Below are positions 16,954 through 27,200 of a stretch of 64,000 bases of DNA, piece by piece. Below the pieces are notes generated by a model, which worked only from the letters and a program-made list of their open reading frames with translations, made no database searches and was not told the origin of the DNA. The stretch comes from Actinomyces sp. Marseille-P3109 (GTDB taxonomy: Bacteria > Actinomycetota > Actinomycetes > Actinomycetales > Actinomycetaceae). Position numbers and translations under genes: made by a program. The DNA lies in NCBI RefSeq assembly GCF_900323545.1, contig NZ_OOHN01000008.1:2978019-3042018 (forward strand). The letters run 5' to 3'. Position 1 is the stretch's first letter. Each line of letters opens with the position of its first letter.

Positions 16954-18872
16954 TGGCGCACCTGCTCGGCGTGGAGAACCTGCGCCTGACCGTCGGGTCC
17001 CGCCTGCTCCTGGACGACGTCACCCTGGGGCTTGAGGACGGCACCCGCGTGGGGGTCCTGGGCCCCAACGGCGCGGGCAAGTCCACCCTCCTGGCGGCGC
17101 TGGCCGGCCGGCGGGAGCCCGACGGCGGACGCGTCACCCGTACCGGCGGCGTGAGCGTGGCCCTCCTCAGCCAGGCCGATGACCTGCCTCCCGGCGCCAC
17201 CGTGCGCACTGCCATCCACGGCCAGACCCCCGAGCACGAGTGGGCCTCCGATGCGGGCGTGCGCGACATCCACGCCGGGCTCATCGCCGACCTCGACCTC
17301 GACGCGGAGGTCGTCACCCTCTCCGGCGGCCAGCGCCGCCGCGTCGCCCTGGCCGCGGTCCTCACCCGTCGTGCCGACGTCGTCATCCTCGACGAGCCCA
17401 CCAACCACCTCGATGTCGAGGGCGTGGACTGGCTGGCCCGCCACCTCCAGGCCCGCTTCTCCGGCTCCGGAGGGCGCGGCTCCGGTGCCCTGGTCACCGT
17501 CACCCACGACCGCTGGTTCCTGGACGCCATCTGCACCAACGTGTGGGAGGTCGTCCCCGGCGTCGACCCCGGAGGCGGCCGCTCCCAGGTGGCCGGCCGC
17601 ATCGAGACCTACGACGGCGGGTACGCCGCCTACGTCCTGGCCCGCGCCGAGCGCGCCCGGCAGGCCGCCCTGGCCGCCGTCAAGCGCGAGAACCTCCTGC
17701 GCAAGGAGCTGGCCTGGCTGCGCCGCGGCGCCCCGGCCCGCACCTCCAAGCCCCGCTTCCGCATCGAGGCCGCCGAGGCCCTCATCGCCGACGTGCCGCC
17801 CCCGCGCGACACCGTGGCCCTGACCGCCATGGCCACCGCCCGCCTGGGCAAGAAGGTCCTCGACCTCGAGGACGTCACCGTGCGCTACCCGGTCTCCACC
17901 GGCCGGGCCGACGAGGCTGACAGGGTCGGGGCCCCGGCCGAGCGGGAGGTCCTGCGCCACGTCACCTGGCGGCTGGCCCCGGGCGAGCGGGTCGGCGTCG
18001 TCGGCGTCAACGGAGCCGGCAAGACCACCCTGCTGCGCCTGCTCGAAGGCGTTCAGCAACCCACCGGAGGCCGCGTCGTCCGCGGCAAGACCGTCCAGGT
18101 GGCCACCCTGTCCCAGTCCACCCACGAGCTCGATGCGCTCGCGGACCTGCGCGTCGTCGAGGCGGTGGCCATGGTGGGGGAGAGGATCGTCGTCGGCGAC
18201 AAGGAGATGACCGCGGCCCAGCTCGTTGAGCGCCTCGGCTTCACCCGCCAGCGCGCCTGGACCCGGGTCGGTGAGGTCAGTGGCGGGGAGCGCCGCCGCC
18301 TCCAGCTGCTGCGCCTGCTCATGACCGAGCCGAACGTGCTCCTGCTCGACGAGCCCACCAACGACCTGGACACCGACACCCTGGCGGCCGTCGAGGACAT
18401 CCTCGACTCCTTCCCCGGCACCCTCGTCGTCGTCTCCCACGACCGCTACCTCCTGGAGCGGGTCACCGACCACCAGGTCGCCCTCTTGGGGGACGGGAGC
18501 GTGCGAGACCTGCCCGGCGGGGTGGAGCAGTACCTCCAGCTGCGTCGCCAGGCCGCGGGGTCGGCCCGGGGCGCAGCCGCCTCGGTGGCCTCCCGGACGA
18601 CGTCGGCCCACGCCGAGCCCCGGGCCGAGCGCGGCGCCACGACCGGGGCCAAGCGTCACGAGGCCCGGAAGGCCCTGGCTCGCATTGAGCGCAAGATGGA
18701 GCGCTCGGCCCAGACCGTCGCCGCGCTGCACGTGCGCATGGAGGAGGTCTCGGCTGATCCGGCCAGGGTGGCAGAGCTGGCTGAGCTGGGTCGCGAGCTC
18801 GTAGCCGCTCAGGCGGCCCATGCCGATCTGGAGGAGCAGTGGCTCGAGGCCGCGGAGGCGCTGGAGTCCTGA
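16953..18872 (+). CDS. ABC-F family ATPase
   Basis: A 639-residue cytosolic ABC protein with two nucleotide-binding domains and no membrane helices. First domain: Walker A GPNGAGKST, signature LSGGQRRR, Walker B LDEPTNHLD. Second: GVNGAGKTT, VSGGERRR, LDEPTNDLD. The inter-domain linker (about 200-290) and a basic C-terminal coiled coil (about 540-639) are typical of ABC-F proteins, which act on ribosomes (EttA/Uup type) or protect them from antibiotics. The ATG overlaps the ispE stop, so it is the last gene of this operon; ABC-F after ispE is common in Actinobacteria. A housekeeping translation factor is more likely than a resistance factor. Confidence 0.9.
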   Translation: MAHLLGVENLRLTVGSRLLLDDVTLGLEDGTRVGVLGPNGAGKSTLLAALAGRREPDGGRVTRTGGVSVALLSQADDLPPGATVRTAIHGQTPEHEWASDAGVRDIHAGLIADLDLDAEVVTLSGGQRRRVALAAVLTRRADVVILDEPTNHLDVEGVDWLARHLQARFSGSGGRGSGALVTVTHDRWFLDAICTNVWEVVPGVDPGGGRSQVAGRIETYDGGYAAYVLARAERARQAALAAVKRENLLRKELAWLRRGAPARTSKPRFRIEAAEALIADVPPPRDTVALTAMATARLGKKVLDLEDVTVRYPVSTGRADEADRVGAPAEREVLRHVTWRLAPGERVGVVGVNGAGKTTLLRLLEGVQQPTGGRVVRGKTVQVATLSQSTHELDALADLRVVEAVAMVGERIVVGDKEMTAAQLVERLGFTRQRAWTRVGEVSGGERRRLQLLRLLMTEPNVLLLDEPTNDLDTDTLAAVEDILDSFPGTLVVVSHDRYLLERVTDHQVALLGDGSVRDLPGGVEQYLQLRRQAAGSARGAAASVASRTTSAHAEPRAERGATTGAKRHEARKALARIERKMERSAQTVAALHVRMEEVSADPARVAELAELGRELVAAQAAHADLEEQWLEAAEALES

Positions 18873-19022
18873 GACGGTGCGGTCATCGCGCCCAGATCTG
18901 CGAGTCTGATACGTCAGGGAGTGGGGAAAGCCGGCCGGTGGTGGGGAGGATGCGGGAGAGGACGGGGATACGGGATGCTGGTCTGCGATGATCTCGGTGA
19001 CGGGCGGTGTCCTTGAGACCGC

Positions 19023-19568
19023 TCAGACGACGGGGGCGACCTGGCGGGCCAGCTCGACGAGGTGGTCCAGGTTGGGGGCGATGTCCTCGGCGGCGGCGCC
19101 CCACAGGCGCATCACCAGGTCCACCGGGACGGTGGGCAGACCGGCCAGGCGCAGGACCACGACGCCCTGGGTAGGGCCGTTGGACTCGTAGAAGGCGGAG
19201 AAGCCCACCATGTCCGGTCCCGGCCGCAGGCGCACCAGCTCGGCCTCGGGCAGGAGCGCGGCAATGATCTGACGCTGGGTGGCGCGGCGCCCCTCCTTGG
19301 AGCCGTCGTCCTTGGCGATCTCCAGGCTCAGGTCGATGACGAAGGGCGGGTGGGCGACGTCGTCGATGTGCATGAGGCGCGCAAAGCGCCCCTGACGCTC
19401 CATGGCCTGCAGCTCGTTGAGCAGGGACTCCAGCTCGGAGCGCCACTGCGGACCGGTCACTCCCAGGTGGGCGCTGCGGTGCCGTGCCTCCTCCCGTGCC
19501 CAACCCGGAGGCGGGAAGGGCGGGATGATCACCCATCGCTGGGGATCAGGCGTGACCGCGATCTGCAC
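19023..19568 (-). CDS. conserved hypothetical protein
   Basis: A 181-residue soluble protein of unrecognised family. It has no signal peptide or membrane helix. Features are a Pro-rich N-terminus (WVIIPPFPPPGW), a charged helical region (about 30-65), then alternating beta and helical segments. The GTG at 19568 has a good AAGGAG 6 nt upstream. It is divergent from the RDD-FHA gene by about 65 bp and convergent with the ABC-F gene, so a link to the signalling cluster is possible but unproven. Confidence 0.65.
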   Translation of the reverse strand: MQIAVTPDPQRWVIIPPFPPPGWAREEARHRSAHLGVTGPQWRSELESLLNELQAMERQGRFARLMHIDDVAHPPFVIDLSLEIAKDDGSKEGRRATQRQIIAALLPEAELVRLRPGPDMVGFSAFYESNGPTQGVVVLRLAGLPTVPVDLVMRLWGAAAEDIAPNLDHLVELARQVAPVV

Positions 19569-19635
19569 TGTGTGCTCCTTCCGAGACCTCGTCTGACTGC
19601 GAGGCAGTGGACTGGGCGCCTACCATGTCTGTCCT

Positions 19636-20379
19636 ATGAGGACCCGAGAGCGACATACGACAATTATGCCTGCATCCGCACGCCGCCGTGTGGTCCGCGT
19701 GCTGGTAGATGCTGGGCTCATCATCGCACTCTGTGCCGTCACGGAGCGCTGCTGTGGAATCTTATTCGCTGTTGGGGTGGTTGTGCTGCTTATTGCTGTG
19801 ATGACCGCCATGATGGCTATGACCGGTGCCACGGTGGGGGGTCTCGTGACCGGGGTCCGACTTCGGAGGGTGATGGACCCGAATGGCCCGCCCGGACGCT
19901 CTGCGGTGATTTACGTCGCATTTTTGGGTCTCTCTTTGGTGGCAACCGCAGGGTTGGCCCCCTTTATTTTGTGGATCCTCTCACTATGGCGTGCTGAACA
20001 GCGCACCTGGTTCGACCGGTTGGCTGGGACGGTCCTCCTCAGCGCCAGACCGACCTCGGTGTCGACCTGCTCCCTGGTGGTTGAGGGGTCAGTAATCCCT
20101 GTTCTGGGGCCAATTGTCCTCGGGCGCAGGCCGGCCCCGATCGAGTCCCATCCGGACGCCCATCTGGTCGCGGTGCTGCGCTCGGAGGACTCCGTGTCCA
20201 AGACGCACGCACTGTTCGTGCCCGCCTCTGATGGGGTGCTCGTCACAGATCTGGGGTCGACCAACGGGACCCACATCGAGGACGAGGAGGGGGTCCACCG
20301 ACTCTCACCGGGCCGACCGGAGTACGTGCACCGGGGACGGCAGGCATACTTGGGTGACGGTGTCTGTATCGTCCGTTGA
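19636..20379 (+). CDS. RDD membrane protein with C-terminal FHA domain
   Basis: A 247-residue protein with an N-terminal RDD-like membrane domain (about 15-130: Arg/Asp in RRRVVRVLVDAG and the end motif TWFDRLAGT) and a C-terminal FHA domain (about 150-247). The FHA phosphothreonine-binding residues are intact: GRR, SKTH, and STNGT. It reads phosphorylated Thr at the inner membrane face. The same architecture occurs in the larger protein at 24214-27261. The first 400 bases are lower in GC than neighbours. TACCAT 9 nt before the ATG suggests a near-leaderless start. It heads an operon with the FHA/zinc-ribbon protein (gap about 10 nt) and the kinase. Confidence 0.8.
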   Translation: MRTRERHTTIMPASARRRVVRVLVDAGLIIALCAVTERCCGILFAVGVVVLLIAVMTAMMAMTGATVGGLVTGVRLRRVMDPNGPPGRSAVIYVAFLGLSLVATAGLAPFILWILSLWRAEQRTWFDRLAGTVLLSARPTSVSTCSLVVEGSVIPVLGPIVLGRRPAPIESHPDAHLVAVLRSEDSVSKTHALFVPASDGVLVTDLGSTNGTHIEDEEGVHRLSPGRPEYVHRGRQAYLGDGVCIVR

Positions 20380-20390
20380 GGAGAAATATG

Positions 20391-22658
20391 ATGACAAACA
20401 GCCCGAACAGCAGCGCGAACAACGAGGTCTGGTGGACCGAGGGTTCGTGGACAGGCGTGGTCACGCCACGTGCTGTGATGATCCTGCCCCCGTCGGTACC
20501 GCAGGACCTCACCGAGCGCCTGTGGCGGCTGCTGCGTAGTGAGGAGGCCTCGCTGACGCGGGCCCTGGACGAGCTGGTGATGGGGATGGGAGGACGCCTG
20601 GGGGCGATCCCGGACTTCGTGCTCGCCGTCTCGGCGCCCGAGGACGTCTTCCACGTGGCGCTGCGCGGTGCCCCGCAGATGGAGGTCGACGGCAAGGCCC
20701 TGGACGCCTCCGCGGTCACCACCTGGTTCGAGACGACGGTGACCGCCCCCAACTCGGTGATCGTCAGCGCGCCCGACGGCGCCGGTCAGGTGCGTCGCCC
20801 GGCGGTCGACGCCGTCGTGAGCACCGGCCACCTGGTGCTGCGCGGATCAGAGAAGTCGAGTGGGACCCCGTCCCCCAGCCGTGCATCGTCGAAGGGGTCC
20901 GGCGACTCCGACGACGATGACCCTGACCCGGCCGGTCCTGACCACTCCACCACGTCCGCAGGCTCTGCCGGATCCCCTGCCGCAGAGATGAGGTCCTCGC
21001 GGACCTCCCGCCGGGCCTCGCGTCGTTCCTCGCGCCGTCAGTCCGCCTCGTCGGACCACTCGGAGCAGGACGACTCGTCCGAAGGGGCGCATGCCGGTAC
21101 CGCGGCTTCTGCCGACGCCGTCGACGACCTCATCGAGATCGCTCAGGACAGCGCCGAGCAGCAGGCCCTTGAAGGTGCTCGGCTCGCCGCCTCCGCCGAG
21201 GTCGCAGAGCCCACCGAACTCAGCCAGTCGGCCGACTCCGCCGAGTCTGTTGTGTCCGCCGGGTCCGCCCTGTCCGCGGAGTCCGCCGGCCCCGCCGACC
21301 TGCTGGCCGTCGTCGCCGGCATACCGGCTGAGACCACGCGGACGACCGAGACGACTCAGGCTCAGGTCGTTGCAGAGCCCCTGGGGGCCGTCCAGGTCGC
21401 CGAGGCCGTCGTGGCCGATGCTCAGGCGGCTCCTGAGACGAGTGAGAGCGCCAGCTCCGCTCCTAGTCCTGGCAGCGCTCACAGCGCTCACAGCGCCGAG
21501 CCCTTCGAGGCTCCAGTCGTGGCCGAGGTCTCCCCTGAGATCGCCGAGGTCACTGCGACGTCCTCACCGGAGGCTTCCGGAGAGGACCTGCTGATCGCCC
21601 CCGTCTTCGATATCCCGGCCCTGCCGATCCCCTCCGCTCCGGAGGCAGAGGCCATGATCCCGCCCCCGCCACCCCCGTCGAGCGAGGATCTTGCTGAGGC
21701 TGCTGGTATCAAAGACGCTGCCGTCGAGGTCACCGAGGTCGCCCAGACCCCGGCCGACTTCGTGCCTGCCGAGGCCGCTGTGGTCGCGGAGGCCGCCGCC
21801 GTCGCGGAGGCCGCCGCGCAGGCTCACGCCGAGGACGAGCCCGTACGCTCCGGGGACCATGACGGACAGACCATCAACGGCCTGCCCGAGGACCTCTCCC
21901 AGGAGCTGCGTGCCGAGCTGCTCAACCAGGGGCTCGGTCCCTTGGAGCCGAGCCAGTCGGCCAGCTCCGCCGGCTCGGCCGGATCCGCCGCCGCGGCGGA
22001 GACGGTGACCGAGTTCGTCCAGCCCCCGGCTGTCGAGCCCTCCTCCGGAGGTCTCGACCGTGGCGACCATGACGGGCAGACCATCAACGGCCTGCCCGAG
22101 GACCTTGTGGGTGAACTCGTCTCCCTCGTGGGCTCCGGACCCTCCAGCCCGGCGTCCCCGGTCTCGGCGAGCTCTCCCGGTGAGCCCGACGCCATACGGA
22201 TCGTGCTGTCGGCGGTGTGCCCCCAGGGCCACCCCAACCCCACGAACTACACCGTGTGCCGCGTCTGTGGAGCCGAGCTCAACCGTCCGGCCAAGTCGGT
22301 GGCCTGCCCCCCTCTGGGGCGCGTGGTCACCTCCGGCGGCGAGAGCATCGAGCTCAACCGTCCCCTCCTGGTGGGTCGCAACCCCGTGGCCGACGACATC
22401 ACCAGCGTCGCGGAGGTCCCCCTCCGCCCGCTGACGGTCGCCAGCCCCAACCAGCTCGTCTCGCGCAACCACATCCTCATCGACCTGGATGCGTGGAGCG
22501 TGCTGGCCCAGGACCTGGGCAACTGCAACGGCACTGTTCTCAACCGCCAGAACGAGGCGCCTGTGCGCCTGTCCTCGGCGAACCCGGTGCTCCTGCGCAG
22601 CGGAGACGTCCTCGACCTCGGCGATGGCCAGACCCTCGCCTTTGAGAACCTCCCCTAA
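20391..22658 (+). CDS. large FHA protein with zinc ribbon and repeated DHDGQTI motifs
   Basis: About 755 residues, cytoplasmic. A globular N-terminal domain of unknown type (about 20-150) is followed by a very long Ala/Ser/Glu-rich region (150-590). Two near-identical blocks, GDHDGQTINGLPEDL, lie at about 488-502 and 558-572. A zinc ribbon (CPQGHPNPTNYTVCRVCG) precedes a C-terminal FHA domain with VGRNP, SRNH and NCNGT. DHDGQTI is a plausible phosphothreonine target or FHA-binding motif for the kinase encoded next (inference). AGGAG is 7 nt from the ATG at 20391; an ATG at 20388 is also possible. The stop overlaps the kinase start by 1 nt. Confidence 0.8.
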   Translation: MTNSPNSSANNEVWWTEGSWTGVVTPRAVMILPPSVPQDLTERLWRLLRSEEASLTRALDELVMGMGGRLGAIPDFVLAVSAPEDVFHVALRGAPQMEVDGKALDASAVTTWFETTVTAPNSVIVSAPDGAGQVRRPAVDAVVSTGHLVLRGSEKSSGTPSPSRASSKGSGDSDDDDPDPAGPDHSTTSAGSAGSPAAEMRSSRTSRRASRRSSRRQSASSDHSEQDDSSEGAHAGTAASADAVDDLIEIAQDSAEQQALEGARLAASAEVAEPTELSQSADSAESVVSAGSALSAESAGPADLLAVVAGIPAETTRTTETTQAQVVAEPLGAVQVAEAVVADAQAAPETSESASSAPSPGSAHSAHSAEPFEAPVVAEVSPEIAEVTATSSPEASGEDLLIAPVFDIPALPIPSAPEAEAMIPPPPPPSSEDLAEAAGIKDAAVEVTEVAQTPADFVPAEAAVVAEAAAVAEAAAQAHAEDEPVRSGDHDGQTINGLPEDLSQELRAELLNQGLGPLEPSQSASSAGSAGSAAAAETVTEFVQPPAVEPSSGGLDRGDHDGQTINGLPEDLVGELVSLVGSGPSSPASPVSASSPGEPDAIRIVLSAVCPQGHPNPTNYTVCRVCGAELNRPAKSVACPPLGRVVTSGGESIELNRPLLVGRNPVADDITSVAEVPLRPLTVASPNQLVSRNHILIDLDAWSVLAQDLGNCNGTVLNRQNEAPVRLSSANPVLLRSGDVLDLGDGQTLAFENLP

Positions 22659-24124
22659 TGCTGGATCACAAGGGACCGCCTCCGGTTATCTCTGGGTTCA
22701 CCTACCTGGAGAGACTCGGAGCGGGAGGCTACTCCACGGTCTACCTCTTCGAGCAGCACATGCCCCGCCGCGAGGTCGCGGTCAAGGTCATGAACGCCGA
22801 CGTTGAGGACAAGACCGCCTCCCGCTTCGAGTCGGAGGCGAATCTCATGGCACGGGTCTCCTCGCACCCGGCCATCCTGTCCATCTACGGCGCGGGCGTC
22901 TCCGCCGATGGCCACCCCTTCCTGGTCATGGAGTACTGCCCGCCGCCGCAGCTGGGCGCCATCCTGCGGCAGGGTCCCCTCAACGTCGCTGAGACCCTGT
23001 CGACGGCGATCCAGATCGCCGGAGCGGTGGAGACCGCTCACCGGGCCGGCATCGTCCACCGGGACATCAAGCCCGCGAACATCCTGTTCACCACCTACCG
23101 CCGTCCAGTGCTCTCGGACTTCGGCATCTCCGCCATGAGCGGTCCCGAGGGCTCCGAGGAGCTGCGGGGGATGAGCGTTCCGTGGGCGCCCCCCGAGCAG
23201 CTGGTCGGGATGCGCTCGGCCAACCCGGCCTCCGACATCTACTCCCTGGGCGCGACGACCTTCGCCATGCTCACGGGCCGCAGCCCCTTCGAGACCGACG
23301 GCATCCCGGATGTCTACGAGCTCTCCCGCCGTATCGTCAAGGACCCCCTGCCTCCGCTGGGCCGCCAGGACGCCCCACCGTCGCTGCACCGCGTGCTGTC
23401 GGTGGCGATGGACAAGAACCCGGACTCCCGCTACCCCACGGCCCTGGCCTTCGCCCGGGCGCTTCAGCAGGTCCAGGCCGAGCTCGACCTGCCGATCACC
23501 ACCGTTGATCTGTTCCAGGAACCGGACAAGGCCGCAAAGTCCGCACGGCGGCCCAGCTCCGACGAGAACGACACCGCCACCAAGATGGGCGTTTTCAACC
23601 AGGTCGACGTCACCAGCGAGCACATCGCCATGCGGGTGGATCCCGACGGCGACGAGGACCGGTCGTCGTCGGGCTCGGAGGCCGACGACTCGAGCCGACC
23701 GAACCGGATGCGGGCGGTTCTCACCGCTTTCCTCGTTGTGGCCATGGTCGTGGCCGTCATCGGCGCGATCATCTTCTCCCGGAACCAGGACACGCGGAAG
23801 AAGCCCGACAACCCCGTCGCCACCATCGCTCCGCAGCCCGGCGCCAACCCGTTGCAGGCCTCCGTGCCGATGGTCGGGGACATCGAGGGTGAGCCGCTCG
23901 ACGACGGAACGGTTCGGTTCACCTGGGGCGAGCCGGAAACCGGCTGGACCGGCAGCTACCTCTACCGGGTCAAGCTGCCCGACGAGGAGACCCAGGTCGA
24001 CTCCATCCGGACCAACGAGGTCGTCGTCGAGGCCCAGGAGGGGCGCACCTGCCTGGAGGTCACCGCGGTGCGCTCGGACGGCAAGGCATCCCAGGCCAAG
24101 ACCGCCTGCGTCGACACCCCCTGA
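22658..24124 (+). CDS. membrane Ser/Thr protein kinase
   Basis: A 488-residue Hanks-type kinase of the Pkb2/PFNA type. The kinase domain (about 12-275) has the Gly loop GAGGYSTV, catalytic Lys in VAVKVM, catalytic loop HRDIKPANI, DFG and an activation segment with WAPPEQ. A juxtamembrane linker, one transmembrane helix (about 350-372) and a short extracellular beta-sandwich domain (about 400-488), FN3-like with a single-disulfide pattern (TCLE and TACVD), follow. There are no PASTA repeats, so it is not the PknB muropeptide sensor. It is translationally coupled to the FHA protein. No PP2C phosphatase occurs in the window. Confidence 0.92.
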   Translation: MLDHKGPPPVISGFTYLERLGAGGYSTVYLFEQHMPRREVAVKVMNADVEDKTASRFESEANLMARVSSHPAILSIYGAGVSADGHPFLVMEYCPPPQLGAILRQGPLNVAETLSTAIQIAGAVETAHRAGIVHRDIKPANILFTTYRRPVLSDFGISAMSGPEGSEELRGMSVPWAPPEQLVGMRSANPASDIYSLGATTFAMLTGRSPFETDGIPDVYELSRRIVKDPLPPLGRQDAPPSLHRVLSVAMDKNPDSRYPTALAFARALQQVQAELDLPITTVDLFQEPDKAAKSARRPSSDENDTATKMGVFNQVDVTSEHIAMRVDPDGDEDRSSSGSEADDSSRPNRMRAVLTAFLVVAMVVAVIGAIIFSRNQDTRKKPDNPVATIAPQPGANPLQASVPMVGDIEGEPLDDGTVRFTWGEPETGWTGSYLYRVKLPDEETQVDSIRTNEVVVEAQEGRTCLEVTAVRSDGKASQAKTACVDTP

Positions 24125-24155
24125 GTCGGCCACTGATCGGATGAGATACAGCGGC

Positions 24156-24188
24156 GGGGCCCGCACTCCGTCACGGAGTGCGGGCCCC
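24156..24188. terminator. bidirectional hairpin terminator (15-bp stem)
   Basis: Perfect 15-bp inverted repeat, arms 24156-24170 and 24174-24188, 3-nt loop TCA. It lies between the convergent kinase and RDD-FHA genes. No U-tract. Confidence 0.85.
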
Positions 24189-24213
24189 GACACTGAAGGA
24201 ACCGGCGTCGAGC

Positions 24214-27200
24214 TCAGACGACCTCGACCTTGAAGGCGATACGACCGAAGAAGATCGTGCTGCCCTCCAGGGCGGACAGCGCCTTGTCCGGCACGGCCTC
24301 GATGCTGCTTCCGTCGCGGTGCTCCACCCGGGTGCCGTTGGTGGAGTGCAGGTCGGTGACCCACACCCCATCCAGGAGCGGGAAGATCGCGGCGTGCGTC
24401 TTGGACACCGAGCGCGTGGGGTCATCGAGGGCGACGCGCTCCGCACCGGGGTAGGCCGAGATGTTGTCGGGGTCGCGTCCCACAACCGTGGGCTCGTGGA
24501 TGAGGATCGGGCTGCCTCCCAGCAGCGGGACGAGGCGCACCGACAGTGCCGGGGCCGCAGAGGACGCCGACGGCAGCGACGGGGTGGCCGTCTGGGCACT
24601 CGCGGCAGGGACCACCGGGGTGGCGGGAGCAGCCGGGGCACTGGCGGGTGCCGCTGCGCTCGCAGCGCTACCGGCGCTGTGCCCGGTGTGCGCCGAGGTG
24701 ACGCTCGACGGACTCGCCACGCGACTCGTCCGAGGCTGTGCAGGCACCGGGCCATCGCTCTCCCGGCTCTCGTGACGCGAGGCAGGGACCTCGGAGAGGC
24801 CGGTGCGGGCGTCACTGCGGGTGCCGCTGTGGGACTCGCCCTGAAGATCACTGCGGACGTCACCGTGGAGATCACCGTGGAGATCACCGTGGAGATCACC
24901 GTGCGCCGCCCGTCCCTCCGCGGGCTCGGGGATCCCCGGGCCCTGGAAGCGGTGCGTGCTGCGCGTCCGCCGTGACGGAGCCTCGGGAGTGGCCGTGCTC
25001 GTGGCGCCGCCGGCGTGACCGGGGGTCTGGGCGTGGCTGCGGTGGCTGCGCACGGTCGGGTGGGCGTCGCCCGTCGTCGATGCCGGGACGCCGCCGGGCA
25101 CCGTGGCGGGGTTGGTCAGGTCCGGCTGGGAGGATACCGGGGAGGGCTTCCGGGGCGACCCGTCGTCGGAGATGATGACCCCTTCCGGAAGGGAGTCCAC
25201 CGTCGCGGCATCCACCGAGGTCGGGACCGAGGACCAGGGCACCGAGTCGATGAGCGCCTGTGTGTTGCGGTCCCCCGAGGGAAGGATGCTGGAGGTGTCG
25301 AAGGTGTGCGCGACCTCTGGGGCCGAGCTCGATCCGGCGGCGAAGCGGTGCCGCTCGGAGGTGAACAGACTCTCACGGCGAGGAACGCCGGGTTGTGACG
25401 CCGGCTCTCGCCGATCCTCCGTGGGCGCAGCAGACGAGCTGGAGGTTTTCCTGCCGGGGTTGCCGGACTGAGTCCTCCAGCGCTGGGCGTGGGCATGTCG
25501 TGGTTCCATCGTCTGCGATGTTACGGCTTTTGTGGCTTTCGAGCGCGGGACTTGTGTCGATGGTGTCGCATCTTGCGAAGAAGAGGCCTGACGAGCCTCG
25601 GAATCATTCGGCTTTTTGGAGGATTCCGCTGAGGGCGTCCTCGCGCCCGGGGACTGATGATCGGCCGGGTGCGGTGCGGAGGGGGACGCGTTGGTCGACG
25701 GCTCGGGAGTGTCGTCGACCGCCTCGAGGGTGGCGGTCTCGGCGTCCATCGGCGATGACCTCACCGGGACTGGTCTGCGTGCCTCCGACGGCCTCGACGG
25801 CGTCGCCCGCCCCGACGTGGAGGACCGCTTGACGGTCGGCTTCGGCGAGGTCGCGGCGGTTGCCGCGGCGTCCGCGGAACCGGCGGTCCCGGCCGACTGC
25901 TCCGCCTGGGCGGGCTGCACCGCTGGGGGCGCCGACCTGGCCGAGGCCTCGGCGGCGGCGAGCGCGGCGGAGGCCTGGGGATCCACGGGGGTGGCGGAGG
26001 CCGCGGCGACGGCGGCGGCGTCGGTGTCGGAGACTGCCGGGTTGGCGGAGGCCGCCGATGTCGCGGAGGAGGACAGGGTCGCGGCCTTGGTGGCCTTGGC
26101 CGTCCTGGGCGCCTGGATGACGCCGTAGCCGTCAGCTGAGACGGTGGAGCCGAAGACCGCCGAGGTGTAGGCGGCTGCCGTGGCAGGAGCCGTCCGGGAG
26201 GCGCTGCTGGGTGAGCCGGCGGCCAGGGGGCGTCCGGCGTGGCGCGCGGGCTGGCCGGGACGGGCGGGCCGAGGCCTGCGGATCGAGGAGGACACGGGGT
26301 CCGACGTCGTCGGGTGCGCGGTCCCTCCCGGGGAGGCCATGATCCCCGCCTCGGTGGCGCTCTGCGCACCCACGGTGGCCCCGGCGGCCCCGGCAGCGGC
26401 CCCGGCGTCGGCCGTTGAGCTCGCCGAGCCCGCCCGGGACGCGCGTCGCAAGGCCTTCTCCGTCTTCTTCTCCGCCTTCTGATCGCGCCGACGACGGGAC
26501 CTGGGGGCGGCCTCCGAGTCGAGGTCGGGGGAGGGCTGGGCCGAGGCGCCCGCGGGCGCGGCCGAGGCCTGGGCGGAGTGCGGAGCGTCGTCCCGGCCCG
26601 GCCGGTTGGTCTTCCCGGTGTGGAGCAGAGCCATCCCGGAGAGCTTGTCGTGCCAGCCGCGTCCCTCGGGGTCGGAGGCGGCCGAGCGCATGAGGGCGAT
26701 GGTGCCCAGGCCGAGCGTGGTGACGCTGACGGCCAGGATGAGGTCCGCGTGGAGGAAGGACCCCAGTGGGGAGGGCGTCTGGTTGCGGGCGCCCAGCATG
26801 CGCACCCTGAGCAGTAACCCGCCCAGGGACCATCCGGTGGCGGCGATGGCGAGCCACCTCAGACCGACCACGACGGCGAAGGCGATCAGCCCGCTGGTCA
26901 GGACCGGCTGGCCGGCCACCTGCCAGATGAGGACGGTCATGCCCGTCACCAGGAGCGAGCCGATGACGAGGTCGATGACCCCGGCAACGACACGCGCCCT
27001 GACCGGGGCCGGGGCGAGCCGACGACGCGGCCTCCGCGGCCCCTGCGCGGTGAAGCCGGGAGCATGCGGCGGGCCCGCGTCGTCGGAGCGTCGGCCCTGG
27101 CCGTCACCGCGGGGCGGCTCGTCGGGGGCTGTGGGGGCATCGGGAACTATGCCGTACGGGCTCACGCTCGCGGCCTGCGACGCATCCGTGGTGGACTGAG

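Noticed and set aside
16599..18821. 740-codon minus-strand frame over ispE and ABC-F
   Set aside because: Antisense shadow of two genes with full motif sets; no domain in its own translation.
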